A stretch of DNA of 64,000 bases, taken from positions 62,001-126,000 of the forward strand of contig JADKBS010000018.1 in assembly GCA_016714985.1 (NCBI GenBank), given 5' to 3'. Origin of the DNA: Saprospiraceae bacterium. GTDB lineage: Bacteria > Bacteroidota > Bacteroidia > Chitinophagales > Saprospiraceae. Each line of letters starts with the position of its first letter. The stretch's first letter is position 1. Positions 44,572 through 53,626 of this stretch are shown one piece after another. The position numbers were made by a program, and so were the translations under genes. Below the pieces are notes generated by a model, which worked only from the letters and a program-made list of their open reading frames with translations, had not been told where the DNA came from and did no database searches.

Positions 44572-45782
44572 CGGACGGCTTCTTGCTCCATGTTTTCTTT
44601 CAACGGCTCCGGCAGGAGTTCGGGACCATGCCTGATTTGGGCAAGTACATGGATGTACTTAAAATGTTGCGCTACAAAATGGAGGATGGCCACCGCCTAA
44701 CCGAGGACTTGCTTTTAAGTGTGTTCAGGTTTTTATTGTGCGAGCAATGGTCACATGAGCAACGATTCAAGGAGGTTTTTAAACAGGTTTATAAAAAAGA
44801 AGTTGTTGATAAACTGAATGATATATTGGCTAAGAAAATAATTATTAAAGACCCAATAATCGAACCCGGAATCAAAGACAGAACAATTCCTGGTAAAAAA
44901 GATAAGCAGCCGATTATTGATGATATGGAAGACCCTATTGACCAGGAAGCAGTTGCAGAGCCTTGGGTCACTCGTCCGGCCACTAAATATTTGAATTTCC
45001 AACTTTCCGAATTGGAAGGCTTTAGCATGGATACAGGGGATGGCGATAAGAACGAAGTGTTGAAACCCCACCGCTACTACCTGCAAACCGATGATTACAA
45101 TGCAATTACCTTCCGGGAAATGATACAAAGTTGGCGCTACTTCCGCTTGAGAAAGGTGGCGGGTATATCGGACGAGATAGACGTTCCTCAGACCGTTAAG
45201 CGGATTGCCGAAGATGGGTTTTTCTCCTATCCGAAGTTTAAGACCATCTATAAAAGCAGCCAAGATTCCTTGCTCATTTTGGTAGATAGGCAAGGCTCCA
45301 TGGTGCCATTCCACGCACTATCTGATGCGCTGGTTCGCACGGCCATCCGTGAGGGTGGCCACCATAAGGCGATGGTTTATTATTTCAAGAACTATCCATT
45401 GGAATACGTTTACAAAACGCCGTACCTGACCGAGCCTGTGAAAATAGATGAACTGCTGAGTATGGTCAACAACGAACATACCTATGCCATCATCATCAGC
45501 GATGCTGGTGCGGCAAGGGGAAACATGGACGAGGGCAGAATCTCCTCATTGGGCATAGCGCTTGGGGGAGAGCAGCATTCCTTAAAGCAGGATTCGTTCT
45601 TCCAAAAACTCATCAGCGCAGTAAAAGACTTGGTTTGGTTAAATCCAATGCCTCGAAACCGTTGGAAAGGCACTTCGGCGGATGTCATCCGCAAAACGGA
45701 TGCCATCAAAATGCACTCTATTTACGATGCAGGGATGCTTGGTTTTACAAACGCAGTAAAGGATTTGTTGAATGAAAATTAA
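44568..45782 (+). CDS. vWA-type (MoxR-associated) protein
   Basis: A 404-residue protein. An N-terminal helical region (to about 130) is rich in charged residues. The C-terminal half is a von Willebrand A-type domain: SLLILVDRQGSMVPFHALSD at the MIDAS position, MVYYFKNYPLEYVY, AIIISDAGAARG and the final WLNPMPRNRWKGTSA. The canonical DxSxS is altered to DRQGS, so metal binding may be weakened. vWA proteins couple MoxR ATPases to substrates. Translation is coupled to the MoxR gene (ATGA overlap). Confidence 0.88.
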   Translation: MTDGFLLHVFFQRLRQEFGTMPDLGKYMDVLKMLRYKMEDGHRLTEDLLLSVFRFLLCEQWSHEQRFKEVFKQVYKKEVVDKLNDILAKKIIIKDPIIEPGIKDRTIPGKKDKQPIIDDMEDPIDQEAVAEPWVTRPATKYLNFQLSELEGFSMDTGDGDKNEVLKPHRYYLQTDDYNAITFREMIQSWRYFRLRKVAGISDEIDVPQTVKRIAEDGFFSYPKFKTIYKSSQDSLLILVDRQGSMVPFHALSDALVRTAIREGGHHKAMVYYFKNYPLEYVYKTPYLTEPVKIDELLSMVNNEHTYAIIISDAGAARGNMDEGRISSLGIALGGEQHSLKQDSFFQKLISAVKDLVWLNPMPRNRWKGTSADVIRKTDAIKMHSIYDAGMLGFTNAVKDLLNEN

Positions 45783-45846
45783 GTACTTAGTGCCAACCCG
45801 TTCGATTTTATCCTGTTTTTAGGAATGAAAATTAACGAGCAAAAAA

Positions 45847-48588
45847 ATGGAAGTCCTACCATACAATTTTGACCGACAGCATGGCTTGACCCCAATGGAG
45901 CGCTACAAGGTCGAGTTTTTCTACCAACAGTTTGTGGTGGAACGCTACCGGGAATACGGGGATGGGCACTTCCTTTTGGCTTGTTTTGCCGCATTACCGG
46001 TTTTAATGACCCCCGACCTGCTTCACAAACTATGGCTGAATTTCGCAGATTACAACGATGGCTCACGTCCTCAGCGCATCAACCGCCTTGCGGTGGCCGA
46101 CCTGCTGTTGTCCCCCATGTTTGCTGAAATTGGGCAAGAGGTTTTCGAAATGCCCAACCCAATGCGCAACGCGCTTTTGGCGTGGTGGCAAGAAGAAAAA
46201 AGGTCTGGCAGATGGAAACTATTGCCCGACTTGGAGGAGGTCGGTTGGTTTTTGTTGGACTATTTGAAAACCTATAGTACCAGCAATAGCGCCGACGACC
46301 AGGCTTTCCGGGAGGCGCAGGAGTGGATGGCCCTCAGCTATGTGGAGCCTCAAGCTGCCTATCGGCAATTGGTGAAAGCTTTGGCTGATGCCGCTGAAAA
46401 GGTGAAGGCGAAACCCGAAGACCCATCCATCCTGGCAGAAAAGCTGCGCCTGATGGAGACCATTGGCCGCATGGAACAGCGGTATAAGTTGGAATTGAAA
46501 GAGGAAACCGCTCAAGTGCCCGCTGGTTTCAATATGTTGGCTGGCTATGCCGGGGCTATGAAAAATCAATTGGCCGGATTGGATGCGAACTTCCTCGAAA
46601 ACTTGGACATATCAGGCATGCGGCACATGCTTTCCAACGATGCCAGCGACACGGCTATTTCGTTTCAGTTGCCGGAGAGGGTACTGGGGCAGATGTATAA
46701 GGATGATGAAAGCGAGCAGGAATCTAAACTTTATACCTTGCTTATTGGAATTGATAAATATCAAAGAGATGAAAAGAAATTGAATTCTGTGGGAGACATA
46801 AAAATGTTTTCTATTGCATTAGAAGATTCTTATGATGAAGAGTTGATACTGAATGAGATATTAAATTCGAACGTTACTATAGGCAATATTTACAACAAAA
46901 TCAATGAAATAAAATCTCTGGCCAAACCCCATGATAGATTTTTAATAGTATTTGCTGGTCAAAGTAATAATATTAAGGTAAAAGATGGAAGTCCGATCAC
47001 TGTTTTGGTAACAGATGATTATGGGGACGAAACAAAAGGATTAGGTGGTATCCAATTGAATGAATTAATAGGTTCGCTATCGGAAAAGGGAGAACAAATG
47101 CCATATACCTATCTTTTTATAGACATCATTGATTTCCCATACATGAAAAGTGATAATGAAAAACTTGCCATAATTAAAGGATTAGCATTAGATAGCGAAG
47201 ATGGTTCGCCTTTTATTAAAGATTTTATTGGCATCTGGCAGCAAAGCAAAGGCAGGCTCTCCCTTCAAAAGATGATGGCCATACTGGTGGAAAGACAATA
47301 CGATGGGGCGAACAATATTTATAGAACGTTTCCCATAGCCTCCAAAATGAAGATGGCACTATATGCCTTTCCTTCTATGGCTACCCGCCCCTTCCTTTCC
47401 CCTAAAAACCCTGTGCTGGATATGCAATTCCTCCTGCGTGGGCTTGGGTTCTACCATGGCCCTGCCAATGGCGTTTATAACAAAGCCACGGACGAGGCAC
47501 TGAAAAGCGCGTTTCAGGATAAAGAAACACTGAAGACTCAAAATCCCGCATCCATAATAGATGGACTGAAAAAGCTGAGCCTTGCTAGTAAGCAGGGTCA
47601 AAAACCCCTTTACCTGTTCGTTTTTGCTGACCCCAATAAGGAGTTTCGAGCCATCAAACCCGAGCAGGATGGCATTCGCCAAAGCCTTGAAAAATTGGCA
47701 ACGGAGCGAAAGGCAGAGGTGGTCATGTTGAACGACCCTTCAAAAGAGGATATGAGACAGTATTTCATGGACCCAAGCTACCGGGGCCGCATGGAAATCT
47801 TCCATTTTGCGGGCAACGAGGACAAAACTGGTGAGACCAACGGACTGATGCTGAACGCCCAGGAAGTCGTGAGCTTCAAAGACCTCAACCATTGGATTGA
47901 TTTTCAAAACGAACTAAGGTTCTGCTTCCTCAACACCTGCAACAACGCCAAACTCGCAGAACTGCTCACTTTGCGAGGGGTGGGGGCGGTCATTGGTACG
48001 CCTGGTGTTATCAGGGATGACTATGCGAGTGGTTTCGCTGGGTCGTTTTATGAAAATTTGACAAGCGGTATGCCTTTGGAAGAGGCTTTCAGCAGGGTGG
48101 TAGCCAATCCAAATGATGGTAGCACACAGCACAGGTCAGGCAGTCCTGATTTGAGTGAACCAGCAGGCTATGAATTGTTTTTCAATTGGGGGAAGGCGAG
48201 GGAAATGAGGGAGTGGAGGATGGATTTAAATTTACATCTGAAAAAAGAAGAATCGAGGAATGAAACATTAAACCAAACTAAAGACTCGGATTCTCAAGAT
48301 ATCGGAGGAAAACTTAAAATAGCGCACGCACCCAGTACTCCTGACAAGGCCAGGAAAGACTTTGACGAAGCATACAAGATTGCCTTCACGAATGACAAAC
48401 CGATGTACCTTGAATGGACAGATAGCGATAAGGCGGCCAATTTCCAACTCGTTTATGAGGAAGACGCTTATTACATGGCAGAAAAAGGGTCGAAGGTGCC
48501 CCTTTTCCAACGCTGCAACTTGGAACAACTTCCGGCTTTTTTCAGCAACGCCGAAAAGGTAGCCAAATGGTTTTTGTCTCAAAATTAG
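45847..48588 (+). CDS. Multi-domain protein: helical module, dead caspase-like, CHAT and shared beta domain (5' part, frameshifted)
   Basis: A 913-residue frame. Residues about 1-190 form a helical module (GHFLLACFAALPVLMTPDLL, INRLAVADLLLSPMFAEIG) that I recall from MoxR-vWA-linked proteins. A caspase-like domain follows (LYTLLIGIDKYQ) whose catalytic positions read VFAGQSNN and FIDIIDFP, so both His and Cys are lost. Next is a peptidoglycan-binding-like segment (MQFLLRGLGFYHGPANGVYN), then a CHAT domain: FHFAGNED (the usual GH is GN) and FLNTCNNAKLAELL (Cys kept). The end repeats the beta-rich domain of the caspase-hydrolase. It stops early at 48588 because of a T5 run at 48571-48575; one extra T joins it to the next frame for about 1,587 residues. 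Confidence 0.85.
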   Translation: MEVLPYNFDRQHGLTPMERYKVEFFYQQFVVERYREYGDGHFLLACFAALPVLMTPDLLHKLWLNFADYNDGSRPQRINRLAVADLLLSPMFAEIGQEVFEMPNPMRNALLAWWQEEKRSGRWKLLPDLEEVGWFLLDYLKTYSTSNSADDQAFREAQEWMALSYVEPQAAYRQLVKALADAAEKVKAKPEDPSILAEKLRLMETIGRMEQRYKLELKEETAQVPAGFNMLAGYAGAMKNQLAGLDANFLENLDISGMRHMLSNDASDTAISFQLPERVLGQMYKDDESEQESKLYTLLIGIDKYQRDEKKLNSVGDIKMFSIALEDSYDEELILNEILNSNVTIGNIYNKINEIKSLAKPHDRFLIVFAGQSNNIKVKDGSPITVLVTDDYGDETKGLGGIQLNELIGSLSEKGEQMPYTYLFIDIIDFPYMKSDNEKLAIIKGLALDSEDGSPFIKDFIGIWQQSKGRLSLQKMMAILVERQYDGANNIYRTFPIASKMKMALYAFPSMATRPFLSPKNPVLDMQFLLRGLGFYHGPANGVYNKATDEALKSAFQDKETLKTQNPASIIDGLKKLSLASKQGQKPLYLFVFADPNKEFRAIKPEQDGIRQSLEKLATERKAEVVMLNDPSKEDMRQYFMDPSYRGRMEIFHFAGNEDKTGETNGLMLNAQEVVSFKDLNHWIDFQNELRFCFLNTCNNAKLAELLTLRGVGAVIGTPGVIRDDYASGFAGSFYENLTSGMPLEEAFSRVVANPNDGSTQHRSGSPDLSEPAGYELFFNWGKAREMREWRMDLNLHLKKEESRNETLNQTKDSDSQDIGGKLKIAHAPSTPDKARKDFDEAYKIAFTNDKPMYLEWTDSDKAANFQLVYEEDAYYMAEKGSKVPLFQRCNLEQLPAFFSNAEKVAKWFLSQN

Positions 48589-50609
48589 ATAACCCAAAAC
48601 GGGAAATCACAGAAAACGATGTGGAGATTAGCATGTCTCTCCATTGGGACGAGGTGTTCAAAAAGCAACCACAACCCGTAAACTGGCGGGAAACGGTCAT
48701 CTGCGAATACTCCGTTGACAAGGGCGAATATTATTACCCCGGCATTAGCCTCTCCGTGAAAAACAACAGCCAACAACCGCTCTGGGTAAGCATCGTTTGG
48801 TTGAATGCTGATTTTTCGATTGAAACCCATTACTTGCCTTCCGGCACAGTTAATATAGCGCAGGGTGAGGTTACTCACATGGCCATTCAGGCTGATGAAG
48901 GTGATTGGAAAGAAGTCGTTTGGGTTTCCATCCCGGAAGCCCTTCAAAAGTTCAATTTTTCAGAAGTAAGGGAGTATCTTAAAGTGTTCGTCAGTACAAA
49001 TGAATTAGGACAAATAGAAAACTTTGGGCAGGAAGCTATTCCTATTGACACAGCATATTTTAGAGGCAAAACACGAGGAGGTAGGGCAATATCCAAGTCA
49101 ATGGCGGCTACACTTAATAACAACGAGAAATGGGCGGCCTTCACCATTCCGATGCGAATAGTCAAGCCTGCTATAGAAAGCGATACTGAAAAAACTGGAA
49201 AAACAGCGCAAGCTGAGGTCAAGGCCATCATCGAGCAGGCGAAAAAAGAGCATGCACGAACCCTCGATTTAGGCGGGCTTAGCTTAACGGAAATCCCTAA
49301 AGAAGTTTTCGAAATGGAGTGGCTGACTGAATTGATTCTTAGTAGTGTTTGGTATGAACATAACCCACAAACCGATACTTGGGAGGAAAAGCATAGTTCA
49401 AACCAGCTTGGGAATAATAGAATATCAAGCTTGCCAATCGAAATAAAAGGACTGGAGCTGTTAGAAAAACTAGTAATTAGTGGTATTGGGGAGAATTTGT
49501 CGTTGAAACCATTATCGTCAACTTATTTGACTACTTTATATGCAACTTCCAATGGCATAAATACTGTGGAGGATATCGCACATATGCCGCTAAGGGTACT
49601 GGATTTAAGTGACAATATTATTGAAGAAATTGAGCCTTTTAGAAATATGGGCCTGCAAAAATTGGGGCTACGCAGAAACAATGTTAAATCGCTGCACCCG
49701 CTTTTAAACATGAGTACTCTTAGCCATTTGGACGTTGGTGAAAACCAACTTGAATCATTGGTTGGGTTGGAATATTCTAAGTCTATGGTGGAATTGTATG
49801 CCCCAATGAACGCCATCGCTTCTCTCGACCCCATTGCTAAGCTTCAGAAATTGAAAAGGCTAAAAGCTTGGGACAATAAATTGACTTCGATAGATGCTTT
49901 GAGCAACCTTGAAAACTTAGACATCGTTCATGTACACAGGAATAATATTCTTTCTTTAGAGCCAATACTCCACTTGCTCAAAAAGGGAAGCAGCATAGGT
50001 TTGAAATGGACGCAGAGCAGTCAAATAGTGGTTGGGGATAACCCACTTGTTTATCCAACACCCGAATTTGTTGAAAAAGGCGCACAGAGCGTCATTGAGT
50101 ATTTCGAAGATGTTTACGGTAAAAAAGCCAGCCCTAAAAAGGCCGTTAATAAAGCTAAGAGAGCTGATGAGAAAGAGGTAAACGATAAAAGTAGCAGCCA
50201 ATCTGAAGTATATGGAATTGCAGCGGAAAAAGATGAGCAAAATTTAAAAACTAAAAAAGAGACATTTTCCAACACTACAAGCAAGGACGTTCCAAAAATT
50301 TCTGATAAAATATCGCAAATCCAAAGTTTGGTTGGAGAAGCTAGAATTGATGACGCCCTCGATGCCTTAAAGGAAGTCACAAAAAATAAGAGAGATATCA
50401 ATGCCTATGTCGCTACTCTTCAAAAGGAATATCAAGAACTAAAAAAACAGGAATGGAATGGCACAATATCAGAATTTGAAGCACAGAAAAATAGGAACCA
50501 ATTGGCAATAAATATTCTGGATTTAACTGCAGATATTGAATCTGGAAAAACTGTACAGGTTGCTGCCGAAAAACTCCCATGGTGGCGCAGAATATTTGGC
50601 GGAAATTAA
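48567..50609 (+). CDS. LRR and EAD11-like 3' part of the multi-domain protein
   Basis: This is the continuation of the preceding protein after a one-base frameshift. It completes the shared beta-rich domain (VEISMSLHWDEVFKK, YYYPGISLSVKNNSQQPLWV). A cap like that of the Roco protein follows (IEQAKKEHARTLDLGGLSLT), then about ten leucine-rich repeats (LRVLDLSDNIIEEIEPFRNM), a charged linker, and a C-terminal EAD11-like domain (IQSLVGEARIDDALDALKEV, then EYQELKKQEWNGTISEFEAQ and NRNQLAINILDL). The intact paralogue at 39880-39920 shows how the frame should read (WFFLSKLNNP against WF-VSKLDNP). Leucine-rich repeats probably sense; the terminal EAD recruits partners. Confidence 0.83.
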   Translation: MVFVSKLDNPKREITENDVEISMSLHWDEVFKKQPQPVNWRETVICEYSVDKGEYYYPGISLSVKNNSQQPLWVSIVWLNADFSIETHYLPSGTVNIAQGEVTHMAIQADEGDWKEVVWVSIPEALQKFNFSEVREYLKVFVSTNELGQIENFGQEAIPIDTAYFRGKTRGGRAISKSMAATLNNNEKWAAFTIPMRIVKPAIESDTEKTGKTAQAEVKAIIEQAKKEHARTLDLGGLSLTEIPKEVFEMEWLTELILSSVWYEHNPQTDTWEEKHSSNQLGNNRISSLPIEIKGLELLEKLVISGIGENLSLKPLSSTYLTTLYATSNGINTVEDIAHMPLRVLDLSDNIIEEIEPFRNMGLQKLGLRRNNVKSLHPLLNMSTLSHLDVGENQLESLVGLEYSKSMVELYAPMNAIASLDPIAKLQKLKRLKAWDNKLTSIDALSNLENLDIVHVHRNNILSLEPILHLLKKGSSIGLKWTQSSQIVVGDNPLVYPTPEFVEKGAQSVIEYFEDVYGKKASPKKAVNKAKRADEKEVNDKSSSQSEVYGIAAEKDEQNLKTKKETFSNTTSKDVPKISDKISQIQSLVGEARIDDALDALKEVTKNKRDINAYVATLQKEYQELKKQEWNGTISEFEAQKNRNQLAINILDLTADIESGKTVQVAAEKLPWWRRIFGGN

Positions 50610-50613
50610 GCCG

Positions 50614-51075
50614 TTAATGGTCAAAGCTCACTATCCTCGTCAATTTCCACCCCTCCTTCTTCTTATGCCAGATATGCACGAACTTGAAAGTGCCGCAGTC
50701 CATCGCCCCGTTCTCCAAATGGCAAAAGCGGTGGGATGCCGATTGGATGGCTCCATAGCCCGGCACTGGGTAAACCTCCATGCTTTCCCTTAACAATGTC
50801 CGAGTTGGTGCATTCGGGTTGTTGACTAGCCCACCGAGCAGTTCCAAGTTTCTGTCATAACCCGTTAGGCCGGTTTTGTCGTGGTAGAACTCCAGGTCTT
50901 TGTCGAAGATGTCGCCCATTGCTGCCACGTCCTGGTTGTTGAAGGCAGTGAAGAGCAGGCTGTCCATGGTCAGAATCTCTTGGAATAGCGGCTCGTCGGA
51001 AGGGGATTGCTGGGCCATTGCGGCAGCAGAAAAATAGATGGCGAGGCCAATTGTGAATAGCAGGTTTTTCATCAT
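50614..51075 (-). CDS. Secreted SnoaL/NTF2-like protein
   Basis: A 153-residue protein with a signal peptide (MKNLLFTIGLAIYFSAAAMA, cleavage near AQQ). The mature part fits the DUF4440/SnoaL-like NTF2 fold: ILTMDSLLFTAFNNQDVAAM, FDKDLEFYHDKTG and HIWHKKKEGWKLTRIVSFDH. Its role is unknown. It converges with the large operon, only 5 bases apart. ATG 51075 or the next Met is the start. Confidence 0.85.
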   Translation of the reverse strand: MMKNLLFTIGLAIYFSAAAMAQQSPSDEPLFQEILTMDSLLFTAFNNQDVAAMGDIFDKDLEFYHDKTGLTGYDRNLELLGGLVNNPNAPTRTLLRESMEVYPVPGYGAIQSASHRFCHLENGAMDCGTFKFVHIWHKKKEGWKLTRIVSFDH

Positions 51076-51092
51076 AAGGAATTGATTGGCAT

Positions 51093-51130
51093 AAAAAAAC
51101 GGGGAAGCCGTTTTAACCGACTTCCCCGTT
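51093..51130 (-). terminator. Terminator of the PspC/GIN gene
   Basis: On the minus strand AACGGGGAAG-TCGGTTAAAACGG-CTTCCCCGTT is followed by a T-run. It lies about 80 bases after the PspC gene stop; tandem CTCTCAC words (51150-51200) fill the gap. Confidence 0.8.
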
Positions 51131-51212
51131 CAAAGAACAGCGGTAAAAGCCTTCTCTCACTTCTCTCACATCTCTCACTCTCTCACTCTCTCACCCCTCT
51201 AAAACAGTCGGG

Positions 51213-53480
51213 TTATTGCTCATTTACTACAGTCGTTTTCGATTTGGAGACTAAGGTACTCGATTCGTCAATGTGCTGGTTCAGGGTATCGCCCGGGGGT
51301 ATTTTCACCCAGCTATCGTTGGAGGCGGTGATGTCGGCTACCCGTACCGAGAACTGCTCGGCGTCGAGGCGGGCCTCGTTGTCAAGGGTGGCGGTCAGGT
51401 AGTTGCAGTTGCCGCTGAGTTGGGCTTTATTATCACCGGAGAGCACCAGTTCGAGCTTGTTCACGTTCGCCTGGAAATCCAGCCTGCACTCGCCGTTGTT
51501 CACGATGCGCATATTGGCAAGGTCGAAATCGTGGATGCGTACCTTGTCGCCGTTGGAGATGTCCAGGTCCGTTAGGTTGGGCATCGTTATTTCCAGCTCC
51601 ATTTTGCCGTCGAGGTCGCCGACTAGGGCGATGTTGAGTTGATCGCCTTCTTGGTACATTTCAACTACATCCGGTCTGCTTTGGCCGTTAGCAAATTTCA
51701 CGCTGTACTCGCCGCCCTGTTTGATGTCGAGGATGATTTCTCCGTCCACGTTTATTTTCGTGAAGCCGTTGAAATCCGTTTTGCCTTCGGCTTCATCATG
51801 CTGCTTCGCAAACTCGGCGTTGAAAAGACCGTCTTTGCCCATTTGCCAAGGGTACTGGCTGTCCCACCAAGGGAAGGAGTACTGCTCGTCCACTTGTAGG
51901 TCGAGGTCGTTCCAATGGAACTCATTGCCGGGGCGCACCCATTTGCCGACAGGGACTTTCACGGTCAGGTTGACCCGTTGGCCACGCCATTTTTCGCCTT
52001 TTTGTATTTCAAAATAGCTCGGCAAAACAAGGTGGTTGCCTTCGATTCTGTATTGGTAATTGATTTTGCTGGCCAACTGCTGGCCTTCCGTCATGCCCTC
52101 GCCACGGGCGTAGTTGGTCTGGAACACTTCGATTTTACCCGTCTCCGATTTTTCTACCCGCAGGTGGATGTTTTCGGAAATCAGCTTTTCATCGGAAATA
52201 TAGAGTCCATCGCCAAACTGCATGAAACTGCGCTCAAAGGGGTTCTTTTCGTAGTCAATGACCAAGGTGTCGGCAACAGCGAACTCCGTTTTGTTGGCAC
52301 CTACGTTGAAGTCGGCACCGTGTGCGAAGTCCTTCACGGTTTTTGTTCCCACGAACATCAGGCTCACGAGGTTCAGCGACCAGAACAGCCAAAGGCCAGC
52401 CGCCCAGCGGGGCTTGAAATTGGTGCGCATGAAAAGCCGCATGACGCCGAGCGCCAGCATGAGTAGTGGCACACCTATGAAAATCAGGATATTGACGACG
52501 CCCAAGGTCGTCATGAAAGTAGAGCCCGGGTGCAGGAAGCTCGAAAACGGCAGCCCAAAGAACAGGCCACCCACCGACACGACCCAGAACATGACCAGCA
52601 GCACTACCAGCGCCACACCGATGGCGAAAAACACTGGCCTAATGACCTTCGCCAAGACTTCAACCACTTTGCGGATAACTGCGCCCAGTGTGGCAAGGAT
52701 GCCGCTCAGTACCTGTGCGCCCTCAGCAGCTGCTGCCCGGAACTGATGTCCTCCAGCGGAAGCATTAGCTCCTCCCTCTCCGTCGTCCTCCGACCCATCA
52801 TTAGGCTGCGACCTTTTGCTTTTTTTTTTGCCTCCGAACTCTATCTTGAGTTCGCCGCCAAGCTCGGCCACTTTCTTCGATACATGCTCCATTTCCTCCT
52901 CGATGATTTTACCGATATTGGAGGCATTGATAGGCTCGCCACGCATGGACAGCTTGTCGCTGGCTGTTTCTGCCTTCGGCAAAATGGCCCACAAGATGAT
53001 ATAAAGCGGTATCGCAAAGCCGCCAGTGAAGGCGAACAGGACGAAGATGAGCCGTACCCAAAGCGGGTCTTGTATGCCGAAATAGGCTGCAATACCGGAG
53101 CAAATACCCTCTATGACCTTGTCATCGGGGTTTCGGAAGAGGCGCTTGCCTGTTTTAAACCTGTACTTGCCCTCGTAAGACTTGCCACCAGTGCTCTTGG
53201 ATGCCGGTTCTTCCATTGGCTCGGCCCCGAAGTCTTCCGGTGTGCCCATGATGGAAATGACGCCCTGCACGTCCTTTAGCGACACGATGGGGCGGCTGCC
53301 CAATTTCTCTTGGAACAACTCCGCCATCCGTGACTCAATGTCGGTGGTGATTTCCTCGTAACCATCCGAGCTGCGGAAGTGGTTGTGGATGGTCTTCAGA
53401 TAGCTGCTGAGTACCTCGAAAGCGTCTTCGTCAATGGTGAAGGGCATACCGCCGAGGTTGATATTGAATACCTTAGTCAT
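51213..53480 (-). CDS. PspC-domain membrane protein with head-GIN (DUF2807) domain
   Basis: A 755-residue protein. The N-terminal roughly 90 residues (VFNINLGGMPFTIDEDAFEV) form a regulatory domain often paired with PspC. The PspC core follows: KRLFRNPDDKVIEGICSGIA, AYFGIQDPLWVRLIFVLFAF, and membrane helices. More membrane helices (about residues 290-390) lead to a C-terminal beta-helix-like head-GIN domain (INVDGEIILDIKQGGEYSVK, LDISNGDKVRIHDFDLANM). Such proteins respond to envelope stress in Bacteroidota. A PadR regulator lies just upstream on the same strand, the usual partner. Confidence 0.93.
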   Translation of the reverse strand: MTKVFNINLGGMPFTIDEDAFEVLSSYLKTIHNHFRSSDGYEEITTDIESRMAELFQEKLGSRPIVSLKDVQGVISIMGTPEDFGAEPMEEPASKSTGGKSYEGKYRFKTGKRLFRNPDDKVIEGICSGIAAYFGIQDPLWVRLIFVLFAFTGGFAIPLYIILWAILPKAETASDKLSMRGEPINASNIGKIIEEEMEHVSKKVAELGGELKIEFGGKKKSKRSQPNDGSEDDGEGGANASAGGHQFRAAAAEGAQVLSGILATLGAVIRKVVEVLAKVIRPVFFAIGVALVVLLVMFWVVSVGGLFFGLPFSSFLHPGSTFMTTLGVVNILIFIGVPLLMLALGVMRLFMRTNFKPRWAAGLWLFWSLNLVSLMFVGTKTVKDFAHGADFNVGANKTEFAVADTLVIDYEKNPFERSFMQFGDGLYISDEKLISENIHLRVEKSETGKIEVFQTNYARGEGMTEGQQLASKINYQYRIEGNHLVLPSYFEIQKGEKWRGQRVNLTVKVPVGKWVRPGNEFHWNDLDLQVDEQYSFPWWDSQYPWQMGKDGLFNAEFAKQHDEAEGKTDFNGFTKINVDGEIILDIKQGGEYSVKFANGQSRPDVVEMYQEGDQLNIALVGDLDGKMELEITMPNLTDLDISNGDKVRIHDFDLANMRIVNNGECRLDFQANVNKLELVLSGDNKAQLSGNCNYLTATLDNEARLDAEQFSVRVADITASNDSWVKIPPGDTLNQHIDESSTLVSKSKTTVVNEQ

Positions 53481-53626
53481 TGTAAGATGAATTGATTTCG
53501 TTAGTTTGGTGCTGGTTTCTGGTTGCTAGATACTGGATGCTTGATGTTGGCAATCCCAAGTTCAGCAGACACTGACTGCCATCCCGAAAAATCGGGACAA
53601 GACATGCCAACTGTCAAACTGCCCCC

